From Vibrio coralliilyticus (GTDB lineage Bacteria > Pseudomonadota > Gammaproteobacteria > Enterobacterales > Vibrionaceae), in contig NZ_CP024627.1 of the NCBI RefSeq assembly GCF_024449095.1, positions 682,001 to 746,000 on the forward strand: a stretch of 64,000 nucleotides of DNA. The letters run 5' to 3'. This document shows positions 19,222-28,879 of the stretch, piece by piece. Each line of letters opens with the position of its first letter. Position 1 is the first letter of the stretch. Made by a program: the position numbers and the translations under genes. The notes under the pieces were generated by a model. The model was not told the origin of the DNA. It did not search any database and saw nothing but the letters and a program-made list of their open reading frames with translations.

Positions 19222-21327
19222 ATGCAAGTTCTCTTTTCGTGTCTTCAGTCTCTGGCGAGTAAAGGCTCAATCCGACAAATTGATTATCAGTTTGCTCGTT
19301 TTGTTCTCGCCCAAAGTAACGATGAATATGTTGCGTTTATGGCAGCGGTACTCAGCTGTGAGTTAGGTAAAGGACATATTTGCTTACCACTGTTTGACAA
19401 TTATGGGCAGGCTGTGGACTTGGCTGCCAAATTAGGGTTGTTTGGCGAAGCGGCTATTGAGCTGAATCAATGGTTGCAGAAGGTGAATTGGCCATCACGA
19501 CTTGAGTCTTCCTCCCTAGTTGGCAAGCAAGGACAGTCAGCTCCGATGATTTTTGACGGCGAGCGACTTTACCTGCATCGGTACTGGCATTATGAAGTCG
19601 TATTGGCGAGTCGTTTGAATAGCTTTGGGTCACCAATGATCTTAAAGCCTGTAGAGGTTCAAAAGCTAACAGAATTGCTCAATCATCTGTTTGCCAGAAA
19701 CTATCATTATCTCTTTACTGCTCTGGCCTCCGCGCAATCTGAAGGGAGTTCGACCCCCGTACTCAGACAGCAGCTAGTCTGCGATCATCTTGATGTGGTG
19801 AGCAGTGAGCTGCTCGATTGGCCTACCATAGACCAAAAGCTCCTTAATGTGACCAAAATCGAGCAATTGAATGTGTTGGATCAGTTGGTGCCTTTGTCGG
19901 TGTGCGTCAACTGGCAGAAGGTTGCTGCTGCGGTAGCGTTGACGCGCCGCTTTGCGGTGATTTCTGGTGGGCCGGGAACTGGAAAAACCACCACAGTGAC
20001 AAAGTTGCTTGCTGCGTTAATCACTCAGGCGAACCAAGCTGGCGAAGAGCCTGTGATTAAGCTCGTTGCGCCAACGGGGAAAGCCGCCGCGCGTTTGACG
20101 GAGTCTATCGGTAAAGCCGTAGCTGAACTTCCTGTTGAACCTGCGCTTAAAGATCAAATTCCAACCGACGCTAGCACTTTGCATCGTTTACTCGGTGCGG
20201 TGCCAAATAGCGTAGAATTTCGTCACAACCAGCACAACCCACTTCATCTCGATATCTTAGTCGTGGATGAAGCTTCCATGGTCGATTTGCCTATGATGTA
20301 TAAATTGGTGGATGCCTTGCCAAAGCATGCTCGTTTGGTATTACTTGGAGATAAAGACCAACTTGCTTCTGTTGAAGCCGGTGCGGTGCTGGGTGATATT
20401 TGCGCTTTTCACCAGCAAGGCTATAGCGCGAGTCAAGCTAACATGATTGCCCAGCTTACGGGATACCAGACATTAGCTCACACAGCGAATACCGCTGTGA
20501 GCATTGCTGATAGCTTATGTATGTTGCAAAAGAGCTACCGATTCGATGCGAGATCAGGAATCGGCCAACTAGCGAAAGCGGTCAACTCTGGGTCAACACA
20601 AAAAGTTGATTGGGTGTGGCAGCGAGATTTTAAAGATATTGCTAAATTTCCCATTAATGGCGAGAGCTACAGCCAGATGATTCAGACCTTGGTGCAGGAA
20701 TACAGCCATTATTTGCAGCGCATCGGGCAAACCGCGATAGATCCCGATACCGAACTGGCTGAAACTACTCATCACAGAGCAAAGGCCGCGCTGCAGCTGT
20801 TCTCTAAATGTCGTTTGTTGTGTGCTGTGCGAGAAGGTGACTTTGGCATTACCGGGCTTAACGTCCGTGTAGAACGTGCGCTCAAAGCTCGTAAACTGAT
20901 CCAAACTCAGGATGAGCTTTGGTATCACGGCCGACCTGTCATGGTGGTGCGTAACGACCATGCGTTGGGCTTGTACAATGGTGATATCGGCCTTTGCCTG
21001 CGTGATAACTCGGAAGGGGGAGAGCGACTCAAAGTGTTTTTTGAATTGCCTGATGGTTCTGTTAAAGCGGTGCTTCCAAGCCGAGTGCCAGAGCATGAAA
21101 CAGCTTACGCGATGACGATTCATAAATCTCAGGGCAGTGAATTTGAGCACACCCTAATGATATTACCACCAGACTTTACCCCAATTTTGACACGTGAACT
21201 CATTTACACTGGAATTACGCGTGCCAAGCAAAGATTGAGTTTGTATGCCGATGAAAGGGTAATGTCGCGAGGGGTAAAAATCAGAACTGAAAGGGCAAGT
21301 GGTTTGGTAAGTCGTTTGCAACAATGA
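19222..21327 (+). CDS. recD: Exodeoxyribonuclease V subunit alpha (RecD)
   Basis: 5'-3' superfamily 1B helicase of the RecBCD complex. The 701 residues contain Walker A GGPGTGKTT (249-257), VVDEASMVDLPMM (Walker B and following), LLGDKDQLASVEAG and the C-terminal motif TIHKSQGSEF. The N-terminal 240 residues are the RecB-contacting domain. It is the last gene of recC-recB-recD and faces argA with 453 bases between the stops. Confidence 0.97.
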   Translation: MQVLFSCLQSLASKGSIRQIDYQFARFVLAQSNDEYVAFMAAVLSCELGKGHICLPLFDNYGQAVDLAAKLGLFGEAAIELNQWLQKVNWPSRLESSSLVGKQGQSAPMIFDGERLYLHRYWHYEVVLASRLNSFGSPMILKPVEVQKLTELLNHLFARNYHYLFTALASAQSEGSSTPVLRQQLVCDHLDVVSSELLDWPTIDQKLLNVTKIEQLNVLDQLVPLSVCVNWQKVAAAVALTRRFAVISGGPGTGKTTTVTKLLAALITQANQAGEEPVIKLVAPTGKAAARLTESIGKAVAELPVEPALKDQIPTDASTLHRLLGAVPNSVEFRHNQHNPLHLDILVVDEASMVDLPMMYKLVDALPKHARLVLLGDKDQLASVEAGAVLGDICAFHQQGYSASQANMIAQLTGYQTLAHTANTAVSIADSLCMLQKSYRFDARSGIGQLAKAVNSGSTQKVDWVWQRDFKDIAKFPINGESYSQMIQTLVQEYSHYLQRIGQTAIDPDTELAETTHHRAKAALQLFSKCRLLCAVREGDFGITGLNVRVERALKARKLIQTQDELWYHGRPVMVVRNDHALGLYNGDIGLCLRDNSEGGERLKVFFELPDGSVKAVLPSRVPEHETAYAMTIHKSQGSEFEHTLMILPPDFTPILTRELIYTGITRAKQRLSLYADERVMSRGVKIRTERASGLVSRLQQ

Positions 21328-21780
21328 CCATCCATGGCTATTGATAAAATTTATCGAATGGATCGACTAAAAGAGATGCTACGAATACGGTATTTCTCTT
21401 GGTAATTCAATATGAATGCTTTTAACCCCTTGCTGACAGGGAAGACGCAGTGGACGTCCAACCCTTCCAGAAGTTCGTTATCAGCCATATCCCAGAAGCT
21501 CTGGATGGAGTTACAGATGATGGTTTTCATCGGTTATTTGCTCTTAGTGACGTTGTTATCTACCTCAAGCAATCCGTGCGACTTACAGGAGTATTCACCT
21601 GTAAGTTGAAGACATGTCCAATAGGGCTCCCTCTCCCGCTAAGGGGAATCAGGGAGCTCGAATTTTAACCAGTTAATGCGACAAAATAAAGTGGAAAAAT
21701 GGATCACAATGGAAAGAAAGGTGTTTCATCTGTGAGACGAGATTGAGAAACTGACTAACTTCTTGTCTTATTACTATGCA
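21328..21780. other. Intergenic region between recD and argA
   Basis: The 453 bases lie between convergent genes. They hold a small open frame with a good ribosome-binding site (21450-21668) and a stem: GCTCCCT at about 21627 with AGGGAGC at about 21652, with CTCCC/GGGGA inside. I recognise no terminator with a T-tract, no RNA gene and no transposon ends. Composition resembles the neighbours. Confidence 0.5.
21450..21668 (+). CDS. Possible small protein, unrecognised
   Basis: A 72-residue frame starting at GTG 21450, five bases after AGGGAAG, reading MDVQPFQKFVISHIPEALDG and continuing VTDDGFHRLFALSDVV. The first 47 residues look protein-like with normal composition; the last 25 are Pro/Leu/Arg-rich and overlap the hairpin. 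I do not recognise a family. It could be a real small gene, a decayed remnant of a larger one, or chance. Both neighbours converge on it, so it would need its own promoter. Confidence 0.25.
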   Translation: MDVQPFQKFVISHIPEALDGVTDDGFHRLFALSDVVIYLKQSVRLTGVFTCKLKTCPIGLPLPLRGIRELEF

Positions 21781-23118
21781 TTACAGTTCAATAGCTAAGA
21801 TCTTCGATTTTCTCTGATAGTTGTAGAGGTTTTGTTTTTGCGAAGGAAGAAAGTCGACGGACATTTCACCAAACCCCTGTTCACGGAACCAATGCAAGCT
21901 TCGGGTTGTGAGAACAAAAATATGTTTAATTCCTTGGGATTTTGATTGCAGTTTGATGTGATTGAGCAGCAGAACTCCACGATTGCCATCACGGTATTCA
22001 GGGTGAATCGCGACGCATGCCATTTCTGCCATTTTTTCTTGTGTGTAGGGATAAAGCGCAGCGCAGCCAATGATCAAACCATCTTTCTCGATTATCGTGA
22101 ACTGATGGATTTCCTGCTCTAGTTGCTCTCGGGAGCGTCTGACTAAGACTCCCTGTTCTTCAAGTGGGCGAATCAGATCTAAGATGCCCCCAATGTCATC
22201 AATGTTTGCCTGGCGAACTTGCTCTGCACTGGCTCTAACGATTTGGGTGCCGATGCCATCTAAGGAGAACAACTCCTGAATTAAGGCGCCATCCACTTTA
22301 TAACTCACTAAATGGCTGCGTGGTACGCCAGCGCGACAAGCGGTCGTAGCAGCGCGAAGAAACCTGAGTGTGCCAGAGGCGTTATCGCCACTAGTGTCAC
22401 TGTCTTGTTCCAGCTTTTCCAGGAATTGTTCCGCTTCTCTAGGAAAGAGCTCTGCAACAGCATTGCCATTATGATCAATAACCCCTTGCTCAGAACAGAA
22501 ACCAATCAGCTTATCAGCACGAAGCTTTATTGCGACTTGAGTGGCAACTTCTTCTGATAACAAATTAAAGGATTCGCCTGTGACTGAGCTGGCAATCGGG
22601 CCAAGTAGAACGATGGAGCCTTGATCGAGTGTGCGATTAATACCCTCCACATCAATTCGGCGAATGCGACCACTGTGGTAGTAATCAACCCCATCGTCGA
22701 TGCCTAAAGGTTGTGCGATGACAAAGTTGCCGCTGACGACATTAAGCTGAGTCCCTGCCATTGGTGTATTACCAAGACTCATCGAAAGTTGAGCGGTAAT
22801 GGCTAATTGGAGTTGTCCAGCTGCTTGCATCACAAAGTCGAGACTGACCTCATCGGTCACCCGTATACCTTTGTGGTAGGGTGTATCATGTTGACATTGT
22901 TGAAGAATTCGATTGATTTGTGGCCGAGCACCATGAACCAGCACGATTTTTACGCCCAGGCTGTGAAGTAGAGCCAGATCGCTAATAATATTAGCAAAAT
23001 TACCATCTGCTACCGCTTCTCCCCCCAGCATGATCACCATGGTTTTACCGCGGTGAGCGTTCACATAGGGCGCGGATTGGCGGAATCCTTTGACTAAAGC
23101 GGTATTACGAATCTTCAC
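21781..23118 (-). CDS. argA: Amino-acid N-acetyltransferase (N-acetylglutamate synthase)
   Basis: First step of arginine biosynthesis: acetyl-CoA plus glutamate gives N-acetylglutamate. The 445 residues have an amino-acid-kinase-like N-terminal domain (about 10-285, with [12 protein letters not shown] and LVHGARPQI), which binds arginine for feedback control, and a C-terminal GNAT acetyltransferase domain (about 295-440). Length matches E. coli ArgA. Two ARG-box-like sequences lie 16-54 bases upstream of the start, indicating ArgR repression. argA beside recD is also seen in E. coli. Confidence 0.96.
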   Translation of the reverse strand: MKIRNTALVKGFRQSAPYVNAHRGKTMVIMLGGEAVADGNFANIISDLALLHSLGVKIVLVHGARPQINRILQQCQHDTPYHKGIRVTDEVSLDFVMQAAGQLQLAITAQLSMSLGNTPMAGTQLNVVSGNFVIAQPLGIDDGVDYYHSGRIRRIDVEGINRTLDQGSIVLLGPIASSVTGESFNLLSEEVATQVAIKLRADKLIGFCSEQGVIDHNGNAVAELFPREAEQFLEKLEQDSDTSGDNASGTLRFLRAATTACRAGVPRSHLVSYKVDGALIQELFSLDGIGTQIVRASAEQVRQANIDDIGGILDLIRPLEEQGVLVRRSREQLEQEIHQFTIIEKDGLIIGCAALYPYTQEKMAEMACVAIHPEYRDGNRGVLLLNHIKLQSKSQGIKHIFVLTTRSLHWFREQGFGEMSVDFLPSQKQNLYNYQRKSKILAIEL

Positions 23119-23133
23119 TATTTATCCAATTTG

Positions 23134-23172
23134 TGTGAATTTATATGTAAATATATTGCTTTTTTATTCCAT
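23134..23172 (-). promoter_or_regulatory. Tandem ARG boxes (ArgR operator) for argA
   Basis: TGTGAATTTATATGTAAA at 23134-23151 matches the ARG box (WNTGAATWWWWATTCANW) at 16 of 18 positions. A second, weaker box at 23155-23172 matches at 15 of 18. The two are separated by exactly 3 bases, the spacing typical of ArgR operators. They lie directly upstream of argA, a known ArgR target. Confidence 0.7.
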
Positions 23173-23362
23173 TGTCGGCAAGTTTTTTTTGGTTATAGGC
23201 ACTAAATTTCGATTAGATGAATCAATCGGATTATTTTAAGGGCTTATAGATTGGTCTGGCTTAATAAGTATTTCTAGCAAAGTGAAGTAATTAGGTTAAC
23301 ACTTAATGCAATCATTACACTTGTCAGTTGTTGTGGCGTGAAGTCAAATTAGGCGTATCAAG

Positions 23363-23743
23363 TTGACGAAAAAGAAACTGTTAGAGCGAGCGGTGATCAT
23401 CTTTGCTATTGCGTTGGCGATTGCTTCGATATTTGTGGCGAAGGCATTGTATGAGCACTATCAAGATATTCAGCACCCCAATTCAATGGTATATGGAACA
23501 TGGGTTGAACAGGGAGTTGCACCGTACTCAGCGGATCGTTTTGTATTGAATGAAACCGGAGTGGTGATTGATGGTGGTGTTGTCGATACCCGCTTTCGTT
23601 TCAACGGTACCTATGTTGAGTTTCGGGTAGGCGAAATAGAGCGTCGTTATCTGATCCTCAATCAAGATTTCAGTCAAATGAGGCTAATTTCCGAGCCTCG
23701 CTACCAGCCTGTCTATTCAATTGTCAGAAAAGCTCAAAAATAA
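23363..23743 (+). CDS. Small membrane-anchored protein, probably DUF2850 family
   Basis: A 126-residue protein of unknown function. A single N-terminal helix (about 9-29: AVIIFAIALAIASIFVAKALY) is followed by a 95-residue, probably periplasmic, beta-rich domain with VYGTWVEQGVAPYSADRF and a Tyr/Arg-rich end. From memory this matches a Vibrio-restricted uncharacterised family, DUF2850. The start is TTG at 23363 with a weak ribosome-binding site. It is divergent from argA and 79 bases ahead of mltA. Confidence 0.65.
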   Translation: MTKKKLLERAVIIFAIALAIASIFVAKALYEHYQDIQHPNSMVYGTWVEQGVAPYSADRFVLNETGVVIDGGVVDTRFRFNGTYVEFRVGEIERRYLILNQDFSQMRLISEPRYQPVYSIVRKAQK

Positions 23744-23822
23744 CACCCGTTAACGTCTATGCGATTGCGCTAAGCCTTTGAGTTTGTCATCCTTTGTTTC
23801 GGGCTTGAAAGGAATAAAACCT

Positions 23823-24926
23823 GTGTTCAAAAAATATCTTCCAATTTTGGCGGCTAGCATTTTGTTTGGCTGCGCGCAACCGCACGATCGTGCTCAACAA
23901 TATCTTGATGGTGAATTTAATTCGATTCTGAATAAAACAGCTGTGGTCGAATCAGATAAGCCGCGGGATTTTACTGAGTTCACCAAACAGTCACAGCAGG
24001 TGATCAATAAGTCGCCCTCAATGGCACGCATTTATCAACCACTGTATGAAAAGCTCAATGAATGGGTGTTACAGAGTGGTGATCCAGCACAGTTAGGCGA
24101 CTTTGGCATTCAAACGGCCCAGCTAGGTGGTGGTGATAAGCAAGGTAACGTCTTGTTCACTGGTTATTTCTCGCCAGTGATGGAATTACGTCACGAACCG
24201 AATGAAACGTACAAGTATCCGGTTTATGGCAAACCGGAATGTGATATTGATTGCCCGACACGCGCACAAATTTATGATGGTGCGCTGGAAGGTCAGGGCT
24301 TAGAACTTGGCTATGCCGCGAACATGATAGACCCATTTTTGATGGAAGTTCAGGGTAGCGGGTTTGTCCATTTTGAAGATGACGACACGCTGGAATATTT
24401 CGCTTATGGAGGCAAGAATAACAAGGCTTATATCAGTATCGGAAAAATACTGATTGAACGTGATCAAGTACCGCGGGAAAAAATGTCTTTAAAGGCTATC
24501 AAAGAGTGGGTGCTGGCTAATGATGAGGCAACTGTGCGCGAGCTACTTGAACAGAACCCATCATTCGTCTTTTTTGAGCCAAGAGCTGATGCGCCTGTAA
24601 CTGGGACAGCAGGGATCCCGCTGCTGCCAATGGCTTCTGTTGCCGGTGACCGATCTATTTTCCCAATGGGAACGCCTATTCTCGCTGAGGTACCTTTACT
24701 TAATGCGGACGGTACATGGAGTGGTGCGCATCAATTGCGTTTACTGATTGTTCTTGATACTGGCGGGGCGGTGAAACAGAATCACCTCGATCTCTATCAT
24801 GGAATGGGACCAAGGGCAGGGACAGAAGCTGGCCATTACAAACATTTTGGCCGAGTTTGGAAATTGGGTTTAGAAAACTCCGCTACTCAAGCACCTTGGG
24901 CATTGCCGCCGGAGAAGTTAAAATAG
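23823..24926 (+). CDS. mltA: Membrane-bound lytic murein transglycosylase A
   Basis: Outer-membrane lipoprotein that cleaves peptidoglycan glycan strands to 1,6-anhydromuropeptides. The 367 residues begin with a lipoprotein signal and lipobox LFGC (Cys about residue 17). Diagnostic MltA stretches are FTGYFSPVMELR, YPVYGKP, MEVQGSGFV and the C-terminal 3D domain with LDTGGAVKQNHLDLYHG, where the catalytic Asp lies. GTG at 23823 is chosen because AAAGGA sits 9 bases upstream and the signal peptide then has normal length; an upstream TTG adds 15 unlikely residues. A terminator follows. Confidence 0.94.
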   Translation: MFKKYLPILAASILFGCAQPHDRAQQYLDGEFNSILNKTAVVESDKPRDFTEFTKQSQQVINKSPSMARIYQPLYEKLNEWVLQSGDPAQLGDFGIQTAQLGGGDKQGNVLFTGYFSPVMELRHEPNETYKYPVYGKPECDIDCPTRAQIYDGALEGQGLELGYAANMIDPFLMEVQGSGFVHFEDDDTLEYFAYGGKNNKAYISIGKILIERDQVPREKMSLKAIKEWVLANDEATVRELLEQNPSFVFFEPRADAPVTGTAGIPLLPMASVAGDRSIFPMGTPILAEVPLLNADGTWSGAHQLRLLIVLDTGGAVKQNHLDLYHGMGPRAGTEAGHYKHFGRVWKLGLENSATQAPWALPPEKLK

Positions 24927-24957
24927 CTTGAGCTTAACTCAACCTAGACTTTTTAAT

Positions 24958-24990
24958 AAAGAGTGCGTATAAATCGCACTCTTTATTTTT
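24958..24990 (+). terminator. Rho-independent terminator after mltA
   Basis: AAAGAGTGCG (24958-24967) pairs perfectly with CGCACTCTTT (24975-24984) around a 7-base loop, followed by ATTTTT. It separates mltA from tcdA. Confidence 0.9.
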
Positions 24991-25019
24991 GTACCATTAC
25001 TCGGCGGAAGAACAGCACC

Positions 25020-25829
25020 ATGCGCGAACTTGATACTCCGGCTTCAGACAGCTACAACCAACGTTTTGGCGGCACTCGACGTCTCTACGGCAATAGCGAA
25101 GTGGAAATCCTTCGTGCGGCACATGTTTGTGTTATTGGTATTGGTGGCGTGGGCTCTTGGGCAGTCGAAGCATTAGCTCGTACAGGTATCGGTGAGTTGA
25201 CCTTGATTGATATGGATGACGTGTGTGTCACTAACATCAACCGTCAGATCCATGCAATGAACGGTACGGTGGGACAGAGTAAAATTGAAGTGATGGCCGA
25301 ACGCGTCAAGCTTATCAATCCAGAGTGCAAAGTTAATCTGATTGATGACTTTATTACGCCAGACAACCAGCATGAATATCTGTCAAAAGAGTTTGATTAC
25401 GTGCTTGATGCGATCGACAGCGTGAAAGCGAAAGCTTCATTGCTGGCGTACTGTCGTAGCAACAAGATTAAAGTGATCACTACCGGCGGTGCAGGCGGGC
25501 AAGTCGATCCAACCCAGATTCAAGTTGCTGACCTGACCAAAACCATCCAAGACCCATTAGCGAAAAAAATCAAAGATACTTTGCGTCGGCATCACAATTT
25601 CCCCAAGAATCCGCAGCGTAAGTTTGGTATTGAGTGTGTATTTTCAACGGAACAGCTGAAATACCCTCAGCCAGATGGCAGTGTATGTGGTGTGAAGTCG
25701 ACAGCGGAAGGGCCAAAACGTATGGACTGTGCGAGTGGATTTGGAGCGGCAACTGTCGTGACCGCAACATTCGGCTTTGTGGCGGTTTCGCGCATTGTCG
25801 AGAAGCTGATTCAGAAATACCGTAAATAG
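25020..25829 (+). CDS. tcdA: tRNA threonylcarbamoyladenosine dehydratase
   Basis: E1-like enzyme (also called CsdL) that cyclises t6A to ct6A at position 37 of ANN-decoding tRNAs using ATP. The 269 residues contain the adenylation site GIGGVGSWAVEALARTGIG, LIDMDDVCVTNINRQ and DAIDSVKAKASL, all typical of the family. ATG at 25020 follows GGAAGAA. The next gene, 17 bases on, is csdE, its known partner in E. coli. The cysteine desulfurase csdA is not in this window. Confidence 0.94.
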   Translation: MRELDTPASDSYNQRFGGTRRLYGNSEVEILRAAHVCVIGIGGVGSWAVEALARTGIGELTLIDMDDVCVTNINRQIHAMNGTVGQSKIEVMAERVKLINPECKVNLIDDFITPDNQHEYLSKEFDYVLDAIDSVKAKASLLAYCRSNKIKVITTGGAGGQVDPTQIQVADLTKTIQDPLAKKIKDTLRRHHNFPKNPQRKFGIECVFSTEQLKYPQPDGSVCGVKSTAEGPKRMDCASGFGAATVVTATFGFVAVSRIVEKLIQKYRK

Positions 25830-25846
25830 TTCGTTTGGAGATTCCT

Positions 25847-26275
25847 ATGTCCACATTCCCACCGTCACCTTTTGGCACCGATATTCAAGCAGAAGACATC
25901 GTTACGATTATGCAAGGCTTTAAAGGTTGGGAAGATCGTTACCGCCAAGTTATTCAGTGGGGAAAGAAGCTTCCTATGATGCCTGAAGAGCTGAAGTCTG
26001 AACAAGTCACGGTTTCAGGTTGTGAAAGCCAGGTTTGGCTGGTGAGTGAAAATACAGATGGTGTGTGGCATTTTTGTGCTGATTCTGACGCACGTATTGT
26101 TCGTGGCCTTATTGCACTGGTCATGGCGGCTTATGACGGCAAAACCAATACAGAAATTCAGACATTTAATATAGATGAGTACTTTGAAAAGTTGGGCCTT
26201 ATTGCCCACCTCAGCCCGTCGAGAGGCAACGGCCTAAAAGCCATTGTTGAGCAAATAAAGCAAGTCACCCGATAA
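25847..26275 (+). CDS. csdE: Sulfur acceptor protein CsdE (SufE family)
   Basis: Accepts persulfide sulfur from the cysteine desulfurase CsdA and passes it on, for tRNA modification or Fe-S assembly. The 142 residues have the SufE-type core with the acceptor cysteine C59 in SGCESQVWL and the C-terminal LSPSRGNGLKAI. ATG 25847 is used: TGGAG at 25836-25840 is well placed, and an upstream TTG at 25835 overlaps that site. Probably co-transcribed with tcdA, which points to CsdE rather than SufE. Confidence 0.88.
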   Translation: MSTFPPSPFGTDIQAEDIVTIMQGFKGWEDRYRQVIQWGKKLPMMPEELKSEQVTVSGCESQVWLVSENTDGVWHFCADSDARIVRGLIALVMAAYDGKTNTEIQTFNIDEYFEKLGLIAHLSPSRGNGLKAIVEQIKQVTR

Positions 26276-26368
26276 CTGCATTCCTCTGATTTGGCGGGGG
26301 GATTATATCTGTATAAAATTTAATCACTGAGATATTAATGCCTTAAAAAATACAGGGTGTTAGACCTC

Positions 26369-26397
26369 TTGTTGTCGCTGAATAAAGGCTGTACAAT
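26369..26397 (+). promoter_or_regulatory. Sigma-70 promoter for rlmN
   Basis: TTGTTG (26369-26374) and TACAAT (26392-26397) are separated by 17 bases, about 40 bases before the rlmN ATG. Confidence 0.6.
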
Positions 26398-26437
26398 TCG
26401 CGCCCTTAATTAATGTTACGTCGTTTCGTGAGGCCAC

Positions 26438-27562
26438 ATGACCACTGAAAAAATCAATCTACTCGACTTTGATCGCAAAGGGATGCGCCAGTTTTTTGCA
26501 GAAGAACTGGGTGAAAAAGCATTTCGTGCTGAGCAAGTAATGAAGTGGATCTATCATTTCGGTGTCGATGACTTCGAAAAAATGACCAACATTAACAAGA
26601 AACTACGTGAAAAACTGATGCGTCGTTGTGAAATCAAAGCGCCAGTGGTTGCTGAGGCTCAGCATTCCTCTGATGGCACGATTAAGTGGGCGATGAAGGT
26701 TGGCGATCAGGATGTCGAAACGGTGTATATTCCAGAAGATGATCGCGCGACGTTATGTGTGTCCTCTCAGGTTGGTTGTGCATTGGAATGTAAGTTCTGT
26801 TCAACAGCTCAGCAAGGCTTTAACCGCAACTTGAAAGTTTCTGAGATTATCGGTCAGGTTTGGCGTGCTGCACGCGAAATTGGTTTGGAAAAAGAGACAG
26901 GGCGTCGCCCCATCACTAATGTTGTGATGATGGGGATGGGGGAGCCTTTGCTGAACATGAAAAACCTGATCCCTGCGCTTGAATTAATGCTGGATGATCT
27001 TGGCTTTGGTCTTTCAAAGCGTCGTGTAACCGTATCAACATCAGGGGTCGTTTCTGGCTTGGACCAGATGACCGGGCAGATCGATGTCGCGCTGGCAATT
27101 TCTCTACACGCACCAAACGACAAACTACGCAGTGAGATTATGCCAATTAATGATCGCTGGGATATCGAAGACTTCCTCGCTTCAGTTCGTCGTTACATCG
27201 CGTCATCAAATGCCAACCGCGGAAAAGTGACGGTAGAGTATGTGCTGCTGGATCATGTCAATGACGACATGGACCATGCCCGTGAGTTGGCTGAGTTACT
27301 CAAAGACACACCATGTAAGATCAACCTGATTCCATTTAACCCTTACCCAGGTTCACCTTACAAGAAGCCAAGCAATTCACGTATTGACCGGTTCCAGAAA
27401 ACATTGATGCAATATGAGCATACAGTGACAGTGCGTAAAACGCGTGGTGATGATATCGATGCTGCTTGTGGTCAATTGGTCGGAGATGTTATCGATCGCA
27501 CTAAACGTACAGCGATGCTCCGTGCAGCGAAGGGCGACACAATTGAAGTCAAAGCCGTTTAA
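26438..27562 (+). CDS. rlmN: Dual-specificity 23S rRNA/tRNA adenine-C2 methyltransferase
   Basis: Radical SAM enzyme that methylates C2 of A2503 in 23S rRNA and A37 of some tRNAs. The 374 residues contain the cluster motif CxxxCxxC ([16 protein letters not shown]), the GMGEPLLN motif, and the C-terminal mechanism cysteine in DAACGQL. Length and start ([12 protein letters not shown]) are standard. A strong terminator follows, separating it from rodZ. Confidence 0.97.
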   Translation: MTTEKINLLDFDRKGMRQFFAEELGEKAFRAEQVMKWIYHFGVDDFEKMTNINKKLREKLMRRCEIKAPVVAEAQHSSDGTIKWAMKVGDQDVETVYIPEDDRATLCVSSQVGCALECKFCSTAQQGFNRNLKVSEIIGQVWRAAREIGLEKETGRRPITNVVMMGMGEPLLNMKNLIPALELMLDDLGFGLSKRRVTVSTSGVVSGLDQMTGQIDVALAISLHAPNDKLRSEIMPINDRWDIEDFLASVRRYIASSNANRGKVTVEYVLLDHVNDDMDHARELAELLKDTPCKINLIPFNPYPGSPYKKPSNSRIDRFQKTLMQYEHTVTVRKTRGDDIDAACGQLVGDVIDRTKRTAMLRAAKGDTIEVKAV

Positions 27563-27884
27563 TTGAGAGTTTTGATGGAAAAGCCAGAGTTGAACTCTGG
27601 CTTTTTTGTAAATTGGTATTGCTAAATTATGTCAAAATCAGGAAAAACCTTGAGCTGCTTGTAATTTATGCGCCTTTTCTATGTTGTTTCATCTCTGATA
27701 TCTATTAGAATTAAACTTTAGTGCTTTAGAGGTTATTCCTCTGCGATTTTAGTGAAGCACTTTTAAGCAATTTGGTGAGGCGATGTCCTCAAAAATTCTG
27801 GATTCTGAACAAAACCAGCACCACTAACGAAAAATAATAAATGTGCGATTGGCTGGAATCCCCTTGAAAAGAGACGTTATAAAA
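27563..27884. other. Intergenic region rlmN-rodZ
   Basis: This 322-base stretch holds the rlmN terminator and then an AT-rich leader for rodZ. In many gammaproteobacteria a PilF/PilW pilus lipoprotein gene lies here; no such frame is present. Nothing else recognised. Confidence 0.7.
27581..27607 (+). terminator. Rho-independent terminator after rlmN
   Basis: AAGCCAGAGT (27581-27590) pairs with ACTCTGGCTT around a 3-base loop, followed by a run of Ts. Confidence 0.92.
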
Positions 27885-28871
27885 ATGAGTGCAGAACAGC
27901 AAACTGCGGTACAAGAAGAGAACAAAATCGAAGCGGGTACGATTTTAAAGCAAAAACGAGAAGAACTAGGCCTGACACAGCAGCAAGTGGCTGATAGGCT
28001 GCGTCTTCGTCGTTCCATCATTGAAAACATCGAATCTAACCAATTTGAGAGTGAGCAGGTTGCCACCTTCACTCGTGGGTATTTGCGCTCTTATGCTCGT
28101 GTCGTGGGGGTTAAAGAATCTGTCGTGCTGTGTGCGCTTGATGATTGCGGAGAAGCGCAACATGAAGAGCACAAGATGCAGAGCTTCTCGCAGAAGACCA
28201 ATAAAGAAAAACACGATAGCCGCATTATGACCCTAACTTGGGGTATTTTTGCCGTTATTGTGGGTATTTCTTCTGTGTGGTGGTGGCAGAACCAGGAAAA
28301 CAGCGTTGTTGAGTTGACGACGGCAACTGAGCAGGAAATGAAAATTGAGCAAGAACTGGCGGAGAATAACCAACTCGACTTTGCTGCTATTGAACCGAGT
28401 TTGATCAATGAGTCGCCAGAAGATCAGCAATTGGTTGAGCAGCCATTGGAAGAGGTGACGACTTCGGTTGCCACTCAAGACAATGAGCTTGAAGTGATTG
28501 AACCACCGAAAGCTGGCACTCCTGCGGAAACAGCTGATCCGACTGAAGAAACTCTAGCTGTAGAAGCAGAACCGGAACCATCGGTGGCAGAAGAAAGTAA
28601 ATTGCAAGCGTCTGCCCCAGAACCCGCTACCAATCAGAATTTGCTTGAGATGTCATTCAGCGATGATTGCTGGATTCAAGTAAAAGATGCGACGGGGAAA
28701 ACGCTGGCTACAGGCATTAAGAAAGCGGGTCATGATTTGCAAGTCAGTGGCGAAACACCTTATAAAGTGATTTTGGGAGCCCCTGAAAACGTTTCAATGA
28801 CATTATCAAGTGAACCTGTTGACCTTTCTGGGTATACTTCAGGCAAAGTAGCAAGATTCACCTTACCTTAG
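27885..28871 (+). CDS. rodZ: Cytoskeleton protein RodZ
   Basis: Membrane protein that links MreB to the elongation machinery and helps set rod shape. The 328 residues comprise a cytoplasmic helix-turn-helix (about 15-90: [25 protein letters not shown]), one membrane helix (about 119-137), an acidic Pro/Glu-rich periplasmic linker and a C-terminal DUF4115 beta domain ([21 protein letters not shown]). ATG 27885 is preferred over an upstream GTG because it opens on the family's usual N-terminus. It is 8 bases from ispG, as in other gammaproteobacteria. Confidence 0.93.
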   Translation: MSAEQQTAVQEENKIEAGTILKQKREELGLTQQQVADRLRLRRSIIENIESNQFESEQVATFTRGYLRSYARVVGVKESVVLCALDDCGEAQHEEHKMQSFSQKTNKEKHDSRIMTLTWGIFAVIVGISSVWWWQNQENSVVELTTATEQEMKIEQELAENNQLDFAAIEPSLINESPEDQQLVEQPLEEVTTSVATQDNELEVIEPPKAGTPAETADPTEETLAVEAEPEPSVAEESKLQASAPEPATNQNLLEMSFSDDCWIQVKDATGKTLATGIKKAGHDLQVSGETPYKVILGAPENVSMTLSSEPVDLSGYTSGKVARFTLP

Positions 28872-28879
28872 AATTAAAT

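Noticed and set aside
20593..21150. Minus-strand 185-residue frame inside recD
   Set aside because: Long but fully inside recD, whose helicase motifs are coded on the other strand.
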